Assembly (NCBI GenBank): GCA_045628725.1
Contig: JAZQPT010000035.1
Coordinates: 1-64,000 of the forward strand
Direction of reading: 5' to 3'
From: JACQGD01 sp045628725
GTDB lineage: Bacteria > Patescibacteriota > Saccharimonadia > Saccharimonadales > Saccharimonadaceae
Length of the DNA stretch: 64,000 bases
Within the stretch, counting starts at the first letter, position 1. Each line of letters starts with the position of its first letter. Made by a program: the position numbers and the translations under genes. The notes under the pieces are model-generated. The model was not told the DNA's origin. It worked only from the letters and a program-made list of their open reading frames with translations, and ran no database searches. Shown one piece after another: positions 33,984 to 41,765 of this stretch.

Positions 33984-34058
33984 GTATATATAATAGCATA
34001 ATCTTTATGATAAATCAAGACTGTCGCATAATAAACAGAATTTTATTATACTTATACT

Positions 34059-34511
34059 ATGGATCAAACAGTTCTTGCCGTTCGGGCAATCACATCACAG
34101 TACGCAAAAAGATTTCTATGGCCACTATTAGCAGCTGTCGTCGTGGCCTATATTGTTATATTGGCACTCATTGGGTGGATCAGCGCCGTAACAACCGGCT
34201 GGTGGTGGCTGCTCGCTATCGTGCCGACATTTATATTACTGGTCGCAGTAACGATTTGGCTGATCATATGGGTAATTTTGTCTCGGCTTACCCCGACTAT
34301 GAACCAGCGCCAAAAGAAAGCGGTCGCTACATTTATACGACGAATCGACAAGGTGGCTGAACATATAGGCACACCGCGTTTTGTCATTTTGTACCGTATT
34401 TTGCGTGATGTCATAACCCGCCCAACAAGTAGTCGCACGTTTATTGGTGAAATAGCTCAAGAGCCGGGCGAAATGCGCCGAGAATTTGACGATATACGAT
34501 CAATGTTCTAG
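34059..34511 (+). CDS. Two-helix membrane protein, unknown
   Basis: 150 aa. Two adjacent hydrophobic helices (residues 22-47 and 48-75) are followed by a cytoplasmic-type tail of 75 residues with RQKKAVATFIRRIDKVAEH and RPTSSRTFIGEIAQEPGEM. Not recognised. TATACT (34047-34052) ends 6 nt before the ATG, implying a leaderless mRNA. Confidence 0.7.
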   Translation: MDQTVLAVRAITSQYAKRFLWPLLAAVVVAYIVILALIGWISAVTTGWWWLLAIVPTFILLVAVTIWLIIWVILSRLTPTMNQRQKKAVATFIRRIDKVAEHIGTPRFVILYRILRDVITRPTSSRTFIGEIAQEPGEMRREFDDIRSMF

Positions 34512-34518
34512 CAAATCC

Positions 34519-34560
34519 CCATAGAAATACCCCGGTCGCACAACCGGGGTATTTCTATGG
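34519..34560. terminator. 18-bp stem that includes the tRNA CCA end
   Basis: CCATAGAAATACCCCGGT / ACCGGGGTATTTCTATGG around CGCACA. The last three bases on the plus strand are the complement of the CCA of tRNA-Ser(CGA). No U-run on either strand. It probably ends the 34059 gene and the tRNA. Confidence 0.7.
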
Positions 34561-34648
34561 CGGAGAGGAAGAGATTCGAACTCTCGGTGGATGTTTAGTC
34601 CACACCGCTTTTCGAGAGCGGCACCTTCAACCACTCGGACACCTCTCC
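34558..34648 (-). tRNA. tRNA-Ser (anticodon CGA)
   Basis: 91 nt, long variable arm, CCA encoded. Acceptor GGAGAGG; anticodon stem CCGCT/AGCGG around CTCGAAA, giving anticodon CGA, which reads UCG. T-arm has GTTCGAATC. Confidence 0.95.
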
Positions 34649-34757
34649 ATGCGCTAGGGATAATTTTATCATACAGGGCAGGATCATGTTGCATGCATTA
34701 TACGTCTACACCGGCTATTCTACCGACAACGAGGCGCGCGTACCGTATAATAAGAGT

Positions 34758-35150
34758 ATGACAAAAACAGATAAACAACCTACGATCCCAGCCGTGCCGG
34801 CACCGCGAGCAACTACAAATTCTAGTACGAGCGTGCCGCTTATTGCGATGGTACTCGGGGTAGTGTCTCTGTCGACATTTATATGGTTTTTGGGTATTCC
34901 GGCCATCATCATGGGTATTATCGCGCTCAAGAAATATCCTGAAAACCGTGGATATAGCATTACTGGACTAGTAACCGGTATTATTAGCACGCTGTTAATG
35001 ATTGGATTTACACTCTTTTTGATCACTATCGTTACTATAGATGCTATCAATCAGGTCGATATGGAAAGCGACTATCAGTATGAACAGCGGTATCATCAGC
35101 ACGATACCTACGACGATCGCAGTCATCAGTACGAAAGAGAAGGCGCGTAG
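34758..35150 (+). CDS. DUF4190-like membrane protein
   Basis: 130 aa. After a Pro/Thr-rich start come two or three helices with the pattern of DUF4190: LIAMVLGVVSLSTFIWFLGIPAIIMGIIALKK, here shortened to LIAMVLGVVSL...IIALKK, then GYSITGLVTGIIS. The tail is rich in Tyr, Asp, His and Gln. ATG 34758 is preferred over ATG 34686, because TATAAT (34746-34751) ends 6 nt before it and the upstream ATG would precede the promoter. Confidence 0.75.
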   Translation: MTKTDKQPTIPAVPAPRATTNSSTSVPLIAMVLGVVSLSTFIWFLGIPAIIMGIIALKKYPENRGYSITGLVTGIISTLLMIGFTLFLITIVTIDAINQVDMESDYQYEQRYHQHDTYDDRSHQYEREGA

Positions 35151-35161
35151 CGGTTTCTATA

Positions 35162-35980
35162 CTATGATTTGCGCACTCTCAAATATAGATACGCGGCAAA
35201 TATAACCAACCCGAATATGTAGGAACCGATGTTTATGATCTGGTAGGGCAGCTGGAAGAAACTTAAGAATGAGCTTCCCGGCCATATAGCGATCCATCCT
35301 ACACTTAAAGCTACGAGCGCATCACCTATCCGAGATAATCGGCTTAGCTTTTGTTTTTTGAGTACGGCGTAGGCGGTTGCAGTAGCAATGATCGGAATCA
35401 GTAGATAGATGATGCTGTCGAACGAGAAATCAGAAGCCAGCACTACATAAGGAGCTACGAAAGTTCCGATGACAGCGATGATAAAGGTCAGCTGGAAGGG
35501 GAAATAGTGCAATATAGAAGCGTTATTTTTTTGGTTTTTTGCAAAGAATACCGCAAGAATAGATATAACGATAATCGTAAAAACAACAGCCGGAATATTA
35601 GTGACAATAATTAATGCCGGATAGGAATCATCGCGTATACCGAACACCGTTTTGAAGTTTATCCAGCTAACTAGCGTGGCGATCCAATAGGCAGTAAGGC
35701 CCAGTAGTACTCCGTTGTAGTGATGGAGTGACTTTTTGTTTGAGTGAGTCACTTTGTCGCCAATGAAGTACGAGACGAGCGCCGGTAAGAATAATGCAGT
35801 GGCAAATACGACACCGAGAGTCACTATGTTAAAGTGACGTGCATTAACGCTCTGAAAGGCAGATGCCATCGGTAAGACCGTCGAGGATAGGAACGATAAT
35901 AGTACAAGCGCAAACACACCGTAACCAAAGTTAGTTGTTATTTCATGCCGCAGCGATGGAGTATTTTTTGTTTTTATCAT
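35162..35980 (-). CDS. Polytopic membrane protein, unknown
   Basis: 272 aa with about eight hydrophobic helices and short loops. No transporter signature is recognised. ATG 35980 is preferred over 36019: TATACT lies 10 nt before it, downstream of the alternative start. Two Lys-rich loops (KVTHSNKKS and KKQKLSR) suggest cytoplasmic sides. It runs convergent to the DUF4190-like gene. Confidence 0.7.
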   Translation of the reverse strand: MIKTKNTPSLRHEITTNFGYGVFALVLLSFLSSTVLPMASAFQSVNARHFNIVTLGVVFATALFLPALVSYFIGDKVTHSNKKSLHHYNGVLLGLTAYWIATLVSWINFKTVFGIRDDSYPALIIVTNIPAVVFTIIVISILAVFFAKNQKNNASILHYFPFQLTFIIAVIGTFVAPYVVLASDFSFDSIIYLLIPIIATATAYAVLKKQKLSRLSRIGDALVALSVGWIAIWPGSSFLSFFQLPYQIINIGSYIFGLVIFAAYLYLRVRKS

Positions 35981-36023
35981 AGGTATGATCAGTATATAGT
36001 ATGCAATAGCGTTATACAAGAAA

Positions 36024-36050
36024 AAGAGACGATCTAAAAAATCGTCTCGT
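36024..36050. terminator. Terminator after tRNA-Arg
   Basis: GAGACGAT / ATCGTCTC stem around CTAAAAA, followed on the minus strand by TTTTTC and on the plus strand by GTTTTCTT. Confidence 0.88.
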
Positions 36051-36055
36051 TTTCT

Positions 36056-36132
36056 TGGTACACCCGACAGGATTTGAACCTATGACCTTTGGCTCCGCAA
36101 GCCAACGCTCTATCCAGCTGAGCTACGGGTGC
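36056..36132 (-). tRNA. tRNA-Arg (anticodon GCG)
   Basis: 77 nt, class I, CCA encoded. Acceptor GCACCCG; anticodon stem TTGGC/GCCAA around TTGCGGA, giving anticodon GCG. T-arm GGTTCAAATCC. An unmodified GCG anticodon reads CGC/CGU. Most bacteria use tRNA-Arg(ACG) for these codons, so this choice is notable. Confidence 0.93.
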
Positions 36133-36252
36133 AGACGCGTGACCATACAATAAATTGCAGGGCCTCGCTTTCGTGTAACTAGAAGGTACATTGTATCACT
36201 TTCGTGACACGAACAACGGTAATTGTATCATAAATACATCTGTTAATGCAAG

Positions 36253-37095
36253 CTATAGACGGATCTTGCGAACGAGTTTGTCGATTGGATCAAGGTGTAA
36301 ATCACGCATTGGCAAACGTGATCCAAGCACGTCAACAATATCTTCGCCAGCTTCTTCGGGGAAGTATACGGTAATACCTGGGTAAAATCGTCGACGTGGA
36401 ATTAGCATAATCGAGAACTCTTCGCCGTCACGAATGACGCCGAATGACCGATAGTCACTGTATCGATGCAGCGTATTGTCGATGTGAAGCCCGTCATTAG
36501 AAAGGCTATATTCCATCACGCGGGGTGGACGCTTAGCAAGAAAAACAATGACAACAGCAATTGTAATAAGGACAAGAGCGAATGACAAAGAGTGCATCAA
36601 GAAGATTGCCACCGCCATAAAGACAGCCAATACGATGCCAAAGACGATATACCATGTCGGTCCTTTTTCTTGATGGATGTATTCTTTTGCCTGCCATGAT
36701 ACAGGCTGACTGAGGTCGATTTCTTCGATTTCGCCGTCTTCGAATTCTTCTTCGTCCGAATCATACAAATTAGCCTCGTCTGTTTGACCAGCAAGGGCAG
36801 TTGCTGGCGCGTCAGACGGAACCTGTAGAGGATTTGGTACTTGTTGAACAGAAGGTTGCTGCGTAAAGACAGGGGCTGACTGCGGCGTAGCCTGCGGCTG
36901 GACCGGTGAAGGATTATATTGAACCTGTGGTTGCGATGCAGGTGCCGGCATAACTGGCTGTTGCGGCTGCACAGGAGAAGCTACAGGAGCAGGCTGCGGC
37001 GAGACATATTGCGCTGGCTGAACAGGCGGCGACGGGGGTTGTGGTGCCTGAGGAACCTGAGGAACCGGGGCGCCAGATTGGTTTTCTGGTTGCAT
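36253..37095 (-). CDS. Membrane protein with Pro/Gln-rich N-terminus
   Basis: 280 aa. Residues 1-110 are Pro/Gln/Val-rich and disordered, followed by a very acidic segment (DSDEEEFEDGEIEEIDL). Two helices at about residues 147-190 (WYIVFGIVLAVFMAVAIFL, then FALVLITIAVVIVFL) are followed by a C-terminal soluble domain of 85 residues that looks like a small PH-like barrel (YSLSNDGLHIDNTLHRYSDY). The arrangement resembles proteins found near secretion or pilus genes in CPR genomes, but I cannot name a family. TATACT ends 6 nt before the ATG. Confidence 0.7.
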   Translation of the reverse strand: MQPENQSGAPVPQVPQAPQPPSPPVQPAQYVSPQPAPVASPVQPQQPVMPAPASQPQVQYNPSPVQPQATPQSAPVFTQQPSVQQVPNPLQVPSDAPATALAGQTDEANLYDSDEEEFEDGEIEEIDLSQPVSWQAKEYIHQEKGPTWYIVFGIVLAVFMAVAIFLMHSLSFALVLITIAVVIVFLAKRPPRVMEYSLSNDGLHIDNTLHRYSDYRSFGVIRDGEEFSIMLIPRRRFYPGITVYFPEEAGEDIVDVLGSRLPMRDLHLDPIDKLVRKIRL

Positions 37096-37233
37096 ACCAC
37101 CAGTATAGCATGAGCAGTGTTGGGGATAATAGATAAAAATAACCTAAAAGAGGTATGTGGATATATATCTCTTTTAGGTCGTAACGGTGCAGATAGGGAT
37201 ACTGCAACTGTATTTATTTGATAATTTAAGACA

Positions 37234-37269
37234 AATAGAAAACGCATGCAGCCGCATGCGTTTTCTATT
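37234..37269 (-). terminator. Terminator after tRNA-Ser(GCT)
   Basis: Perfect 16-bp stem AATAGAAAACGCATGC / GCATGCGTTTTCTATT with an AGCC loop, directly after the tRNA on the minus strand. Confidence 0.88.
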
Positions 37270-37270
37270 C

Positions 37271-37363
37271 TGGCGGAGGAGGGGAGATTCGAACTCCCGC
37301 TCCAGATCTCTCCGGACTAATGATTTAGCAAACCATCCCCTTAAGCCACTTGGGTACCCCTCC
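37271..37363 (-). tRNA. tRNA-Ser (anticodon GCT)
   Basis: 93 nt, long variable arm, CCA encoded. Acceptor GGAGGGG; anticodon stem ATGGT/ATCAT around TTGCTAA, giving anticodon GCT for AGC/AGU. T-arm GAGTTCGAATCTC. Confidence 0.94.
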
Positions 37364-37569
37364 GTATGGTGTATAGCGCGTATCTCGATAACTTCTTGTG
37401 ATCCAATGCAGTGGAATTTTTTCCATCACATGATTTTTGTTTCACACAGAGGCCGTTTAGGTACGCCCTAGGCTTATTGCGTCACGTTGTATTACATTAC
37501 AACCCTCAGCTCGGATTATTGTATCAAAAAATGACGGGGTTGACCAGAGGGGTTATTATATCCTCTAAG

Positions 37570-37593
37570 AAAAAAGACGCCCGTATGGACGTC
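37570..37593 (-). terminator. Terminator after tRNA-Ser(TGA)
   Basis: GACG-CC / GG-CGTC stem with single-base bulges, followed on the minus strand by TTTTTT. Confidence 0.75.
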
Positions 37594-37601
37594 GCTTTTC
37601 T

Positions 37602-37691
37602 TGGCGGAGAGAGAGAGATTCGAACTCTCGGAACCGTTGCCGGCTCGACGGTTTTCAAGACCGTTCCCTTCAACCACTCGGGCACCTCTCC
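37602..37691 (-). tRNA. tRNA-Ser (anticodon TGA)
   Basis: 90 nt, long variable arm, CCA encoded. Acceptor GGAGAGG; anticodon stem ACGGT/ACCGT around CTTGAAA, giving anticodon TGA for UCA and wobble partners. T-arm GAGTTCGAATCTC. Confidence 0.95.
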
Positions 37692-37732
37692 GTACTAGGT
37701 GGTCGATGACCATATTAACAGATTGAATGCAG

Positions 37733-38401
37733 TTAGTCGAGAGCTTGTCGACTAATCGTAGCAACCCAGACAGTTGACGCTCCGGCGGATTTGAGAACCT
37801 GAGCGGCATATTGCATCGTTGCACCGGTAGTAACAACGTCGTCGATAATCAGGTAGATGGCTTTGTCGTCCAGTTGACGACGACAGGCAAATGCTTGTTT
37901 TGCCTGTTTGTCACGTAATATGCGGTCTGCATCGCGCTGCATTGTGCGAGTACGCCTATAAAGTACGTTCTCGACACGCAGGCCACACTGCTTTGCCATA
38001 TAGGCAGCAATAAGCGACATGTGGTCATAGCCACGCTGACGAATATGCGCCGGTACAGTTGGGATAGGGACAATAACAACGTTATCGGTCATTTTAGGCA
38101 AACGGGCGGCAAGTAATTCGCCGAGCGGTCTATATGCTGCGCGCATGTTCATGAATTTATAATCACCAATCAGTCGCTGCAGAGTATCGTGCCGCTGTCC
38201 GACACACCAGGCTCGGTCGTACGAAACGCTACATGTAGCGCATATTCCCGTCACAGCCGCTAGACCCTCTCCGCAGGCAATACAGGCTGTAAAAGGCTCA
38301 TCAGTGATGTCATATTTACAATTACCACACAACAGGGTACCTATTTTATCACACCCACAACAGTGGTGAGGAGCCACTATTTGCAATAGGTCGTCAATCA
38401 T
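37733..38401 (-). CDS. comF: ComF-like phosphoribosyltransferase domain protein
   Basis: 222 aa. The N-terminal third carries three Cys pairs (CCGCDK, CGNC, CIAC, then CATC) that form zinc-binding knuckles. The C-terminal half is a phosphoribosyltransferase fold with VPIPTVPAHIRQRGYDH near residue 115 and the PRPP loop YLIIDDVVTTGATM near 190. ComF/GntX proteins support DNA uptake during natural transformation, where single-stranded DNA handling is proposed. Its presence fits a genome that takes up DNA; no other com gene is in the window. Confidence 0.9.
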   Translation of the reverse strand: MIDDLLQIVAPHHCCGCDKIGTLLCGNCKYDITDEPFTACIACGEGLAAVTGICATCSVSYDRAWCVGQRHDTLQRLIGDYKFMNMRAAYRPLGELLAARLPKMTDNVVIVPIPTVPAHIRQRGYDHMSLIAAYMAKQCGLRVENVLYRRTRTMQRDADRILRDKQAKQAFACRRQLDDKAIYLIIDDVVTTGATMQYAAQVLKSAGASTVWVATISRQALD

Positions 38402-38508
38402 TGTGTTTTTTACGTTTAGACATACCGTTTAGTTGATTATAACGCATATATTGGTTATACTGTAGAAGACTATTTGTCAAGTGAGCCTAGAGAAAAGTGG
38501 AGGATACA

Positions 38509-38970
38509 ATGGCCCGTAAGCAAAACGATGATCTATTGATCGAAGATGAGCTCGCCGCAGCATTTCTGAATGACGACGAGTTGTCACAAACACCAGCCGT
38601 ACAGGCAGCTATTAGTGATGATACTGATCCAGCTGAAGACGACTTTCCAGGTCAATTAGCTGTTGATGTGTATGAAACTGAAGAGAAACTAATTGTTAAA
38701 GCGCGCACAGCGGGCGTTAACAAGGAAGATCTTGATGTTAGTATCAGTGATGGTATTTTAACTATCAGCGGTACGCTAAGTAGCGGTGACGACTCTGCTG
38801 CAACTAACTGGCACATTCAGGAATGTTATTGGGGCGAATTCAGCCGCACATTAGCATTGCCTGTTGCAGTTAAGGAAGATGAAGTTGAAGCAGTCCTAAA
38901 AGACGGTGTATTGACTATCGGATTCAGCAAAGTCAAACAGGAACAAGCGAAGAAAATTCAAGTTCTCTAA
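38509..38970 (+). CDS. Hsp20/alpha-crystallin small heat-shock protein
   Basis: 153 aa from ATG 38509, with GGAGG 5 nt upstream; the in-frame GTG at 38497 would overlap that site. The alpha-crystallin domain starts near residue 55 (LAVDVYETEEKLIVKARTAGV, in short LAVDVYETEEKL) and ends with the A-x-x-x-G-V-L motif (AVLKDGVLTIGF) near residue 138. It holds unfolding proteins for refolding. The N-terminus is acidic. No CIRCE is seen upstream. Confidence 0.93.
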   Translation: MARKQNDDLLIEDELAAAFLNDDELSQTPAVQAAISDDTDPAEDDFPGQLAVDVYETEEKLIVKARTAGVNKEDLDVSISDGILTISGTLSSGDDSAATNWHIQECYWGEFSRTLALPVAVKEDEVEAVLKDGVLTIGFSKVKQEQAKKIQVL

Positions 38971-38992
38971 TAAGAGTTCTGTAGAATATGCG

Positions 38993-39026
38993 ACTAAAAA
39001 CACCCTGCACTGCGGGGTGTTTTTAG
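38993..39026 (+). terminator. Terminator of hsp20
   Basis: ACTAAAAACACCC / GGGGTGTTTTTAGT, strong stem with a U-run on the plus strand. Confidence 0.9.
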
Positions 39027-39077
39027 TTCCATCAGTAATTACGATGAACCGGAAGTACAGGTGGGAGTAGGTATAAA

Positions 39078-39105
39078 AAAATCACCCATGTTACTGGGTG
39101 ATTTT
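39078..39105 (-). terminator. Terminator of the pilin cluster
   Basis: AAAATCACCCA / TGGGTGATTTT stem followed on the minus strand by TTTTTTTATAC. It closes the leftward pilin-like operon. Confidence 0.9.
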
Positions 39106-39127
39106 AAAGAAAGTTTATTTGCTAACT

Positions 39128-39553
39128 TTAGCTTCCGCCGTTTGCAGCAAAGCTTGAGATAACGAAGTTGACCACTGCGTACGCAAGAATCGCTACGACA
39201 ACACCCACAATTGCGTAGAGAATTGTATTTTTCGCATTCTGAACTGCTGTAGAGTCACCACCAGATACGACGTAACGGATACCACCGATGATTAACATGA
39301 TAACGCTAATTGCACCAATAAGGAACAAGAGTACGTTTGTGATGGTACGGAAGATACCGCCTTGACCACCCTCACCGAAGAGAGATGACGCATCACCTTG
39401 TTGATCTTTACCTTGTGCTGAATTTGCACCGTCACTAAGACCTTTGTCGAAGGCTGCGTTTGCTGGAGCAGGCGAGAGTACAAGACTTGCACCGAGCACC
39501 ATTACCGGTATGGCAAATGCTCCGAGGAGAAGTTGTTTAATATTTTTTTTCAT
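39128..39553 (-). CDS. VirB2/TrbC-like pilin 7 (most downstream)
   Basis: 141 aa. A signal segment (residues 10-33, ending ANA) and two membrane helices (residues 72-93 and 108-134) give the size and layout of VirB2/TrbC pilins, which form the tube of type IV secretion systems. The paralogue signature is IIGGIRYVVSGGDSTAVQNA followed by NTILYAIVGVVVAILAYAV. It is the last of seven tandem related genes and is followed by the operon terminator. The mature part has a Gly/Gln/Asp-rich segment before the first helix. Confidence 0.78.
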   Translation of the reverse strand: MKKNIKQLLLGAFAIPVMVLGASLVLSPAPANAAFDKGLSDGANSAQGKDQQGDASSLFGEGGQGGIFRTITNVLLFLIGAISVIMLIIGGIRYVVSGGDSTAVQNAKNTILYAIVGVVVAILAYAVVNFVISSFAANGGS

Positions 39554-39621
39554 TATTTAGTCCCTTTCATTGGAATTATCCTACTAACGTTTATACCAGA
39601 TAATGCCCAATTTGTTAATAT

Positions 39622-40005
39622 CTATTCTGTAAATGCATCAAGAACGAAGCTGACGATTGCATATGCTAGTATAGCAACAATCAGTCCAACCACTGCATAT
39701 AGAATTGTGTCTTTTGCCGCTTTTGTTGAACTTGCATCGCCGTTACTGGTTGCGTAACGGATGCCACCGATGATAATCATGATCACCGCTATCGCACCGA
39801 GTATGAACAAAAGCACATTCGTGATTGTTTTGATGTTCCTTTGAAGCGCGTCAGGGTCTGTTTTTGTATCTGTTTCGGTAAGGCCGCTTTTAATGCTGTC
39901 AGTCGGACTCGCCGCAAATGCCACGTTCGAGGCAAATACAGGCACAGCGACAGATACGCCCACAACTGCAATCAGAGCAGCAAATAGTAGTTTAATCTTA
40001 TTCAT
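39622..40005 (-). CDS. VirB2/TrbC-like pilin 6
   Basis: 127 aa: signal segment, then IIGGIRYATSNGDASSTKAA and DTILYAVVGLIVAILAYAI between and within two helices. It is the closest relative of the neighbours on both sides. AAGGAG precedes the ATG. Confidence 0.78.
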   Translation of the reverse strand: MNKIKLLFAALIAVVGVSVAVPVFASNVAFAASPTDSIKSGLTETDTKTDPDALQRNIKTITNVLLFILGAIAVIMIIIGGIRYATSNGDASSTKAAKDTILYAVVGLIVAILAYAIVSFVLDAFTE

Positions 40006-40021
40006 AGGTTCTCCTTATTTC

Positions 40022-40450
40022 TTAAAACGCCTCAACGACGAAGTTTACAATTGCATATGCTAGTATGGCCACTACTAGTCCGACGACGGCATACAGGACA
40101 CCATCTTTAGCGGATTTGACGCCGCTCGCATCACCATTACTTGTTGTGTAGCGAATACCGTTAATTATGATAACAATAACGGCAATGATACCCACAAGGT
40201 AGAGTAGTAGGTTGATAACATTTTTTATGATGTCAGGTGCGCTATCCTGCGTGGTTGCGCCACACAAAGAACTTGAGCTTCCGCCTGCCGCTGGTGCAGG
40301 GGCAGCAGGGGCGTTCGCACCACCGGCCGAGCCACCACAAGAGCCACTAAAGACATCGATAGCCTGCGCCGATGAAGGAACGATACTCGCACCAACAATA
40401 CCGGCGAATAGGGCAATGACTATGACTGATAATTTAAAAGTTTGTTTCAT
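40022..40450 (-). CDS. VirB2/TrbC-like pilin 5
   Basis: 142 aa from ATG 40450, with AAAGGAGAAAAAAC upstream; an in-frame start at 40471 lies before that site. Signal segment ending AQA, then a Gly/Ala/Pro/Ser-rich linker with two cysteines (SCGG and LCGA), then two helices with INGIRYTTSNGDASGVKSA and GVLYAVVGLVVAILAYAI. Confidence 0.78.
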   Translation of the reverse strand: MKQTFKLSVIVIALFAGIVGASIVPSSAQAIDVFSGSCGGSAGGANAPAAPAPAAGGSSSSLCGATTQDSAPDIIKNVINLLLYLVGIIAVIVIIINGIRYTTSNGDASGVKSAKDGVLYAVVGLVVAILAYAIVNFVVEAF

Positions 40451-40470
40451 GTTTTTTCTCCTTTTTAACA

Positions 40471-40752
40471 CTAAGCGACTCTATCTATAACAAATCCAGT
40501 TATCGCAGTGGCCATGATGACGACAACAAGTCCAATCACGGCGTACAATATAGTGTCTTTAGCGGATTTGACACCACTTGCATCACCATTACTAGCTACG
40601 TAGCGAATACCTCCGATGATAATGACGAGGACTGCGACAATGCCTGCCCAAAAATAGACAGTCATTAATATTCCTTCTATTTGACCGCTCCCGACCGACT
40701 CTGGAGCGCCGGCAAGATTTAGCTCTTCTTTGGTGATTTTGATTTCATTCAT
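40471..40752 (-). CDS. VirB2/TrbC-like protein 4, no signal peptide
   Basis: 93 aa. It lacks the signal peptide of its relatives and starts with a polar helix (NEIKITKEELNLAGAPES). The two-helix core is conserved: IIGGIRYVASNGDASGVKSA and DTILYAVIGLVVVIMATAI. It may be a cytoplasm-first membrane variant or a regulator of pilin assembly. Confidence 0.72.
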   Translation of the reverse strand: MNEIKITKEELNLAGAPESVGSGQIEGILMTVYFWAGIVAVLVIIIGGIRYVASNGDASGVKSAKDTILYAVIGLVVVIMATAITGFVIDRVA

Positions 40753-40755
40753 GGT

Positions 40756-41205
40756 TTAAATTGTCTCCGCAATTACTCTGACGATAGCAACCGCCATAAT
40801 TGACAGCACTAGTCCAATAATAGCATTAAGTATCGTTTTCTTGGCTGCGCCCGTTCCACTCGCACTGTCACCAGAGATCATATATTTAAAACCACCGTAG
40901 ATAATGAAGGCGAGGGATACATATCCGACGACAGTCAAAAGGATCGTAACGATGTTGATGGCAATCTTTGTTGCAAATGTGGCGATGCCTGTTTTGTCAC
41001 CTGCTAATCGACCATCGATGTTAGCCGGTGATTGAATTTTGTCACCATTACATAGTCCGTCATACCAGCGTGGAAATATCGATGTTTGACCAGCACATGG
41101 ACCAGCGTGGGCGGGTGAAGGATTAGCAACGATTAACCCCGCCGATCCTATCAAAAAACTAGCCATCATAACTATAATTACACTGAACTGTCGTAGTATT
41201 TTCAT
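40756..41205 (-). CDS. VirB2/TrbC-like pilin 3
   Basis: 149 aa. Signal segment ending AHA, a Cys-containing loop (GPCAG and GLCNGD), and two helices with IYGGFKYMISGDSASGTGAA and KTILNAIIGLVLSIMAVAI. Its ATG overlaps the upstream stop (ATGA), so translation is coupled to the next upstream pilin-like gene. Confidence 0.75.
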   Translation of the reverse strand: MKILRQFSVIIVMMASFLIGSAGLIVANPSPAHAGPCAGQTSIFPRWYDGLCNGDKIQSPANIDGRLAGDKTGIATFATKIAINIVTILLTVVGYVSLAFIIYGGFKYMISGDSASGTGAAKKTILNAIIGLVLSIMAVAIVRVIAETI

Positions 41206-41765
41206 CCAATAACTCCTCCTGGTATTAACCAGTTGATGATTGCAACAGTAAATCCGTACATAACAAGTCCGATGACTATATTACGGATAATACTTACCGC
41301 ATCTTGTACCTGACTTTGATTATCTCTTGCGCTCGAATACAAAATTGCTGCATATGCAATGCCACCAACAGCAATGACGCCGATGAGTACCGTCACTATC
41401 ATAATAGCGGTCTTAATAAGACTTGCGATTGCTCCAATGCCAGCATCTTCGTCACAGGTAAGAATCTCGGTTTTTGCACCGCCACATTCACCAGAGCCGG
41501 CAGTAGTACTTGTACCGCCACCTGATTTAGCTCGTTCGTCAGTCAGTTGCTGAGCACCCTTGCCACAGGCGATTTTTTGCGCTTGAACAGTAAATGTATT
41601 GCAGTTTGTCTCTGCATATCCTTGTTCACATGCTGTTTTTACTTCACCTGTATACTGCAAATCTTCACACGTTTTAACAGCGGCAGACGCCGGGCTCGTA
41701 AAAGAGAGTACAGATAGAGTGAGAGCAAACAGCAGGCTAATCGTATATATGATTGTTTTTTGCAT
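41202..41765 (-). CDS. VirB2/TrbC-like protein 2 with Cys-rich module
   Basis: 187 aa from ATG 41765, which overlaps the upstream stop (TAATG). After a signal segment comes a Cys-rich exported stretch (TCEDLQYTGEVKTACEQGYA, then CNTF and IACGKG), then two helices with AYAAILYSSARDNQSQVQDA and a C-terminus NWLIPGGVIG that is identical to the upstream gene's. The Cys module also occurs in three other proteins of the locus. Confidence 0.75.
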   Translation of the reverse strand: MQKTIIYTISLLFALTLSVLSFTSPASAAVKTCEDLQYTGEVKTACEQGYAETNCNTFTVQAQKIACGKGAQQLTDERAKSGGGTSTTAGSGECGGAKTEILTCDEDAGIGAIASLIKTAIMIVTVLIGVIAVGGIAYAAILYSSARDNQSQVQDAVSIIRNIVIGLVMYGFTVAIINWLIPGGVIG

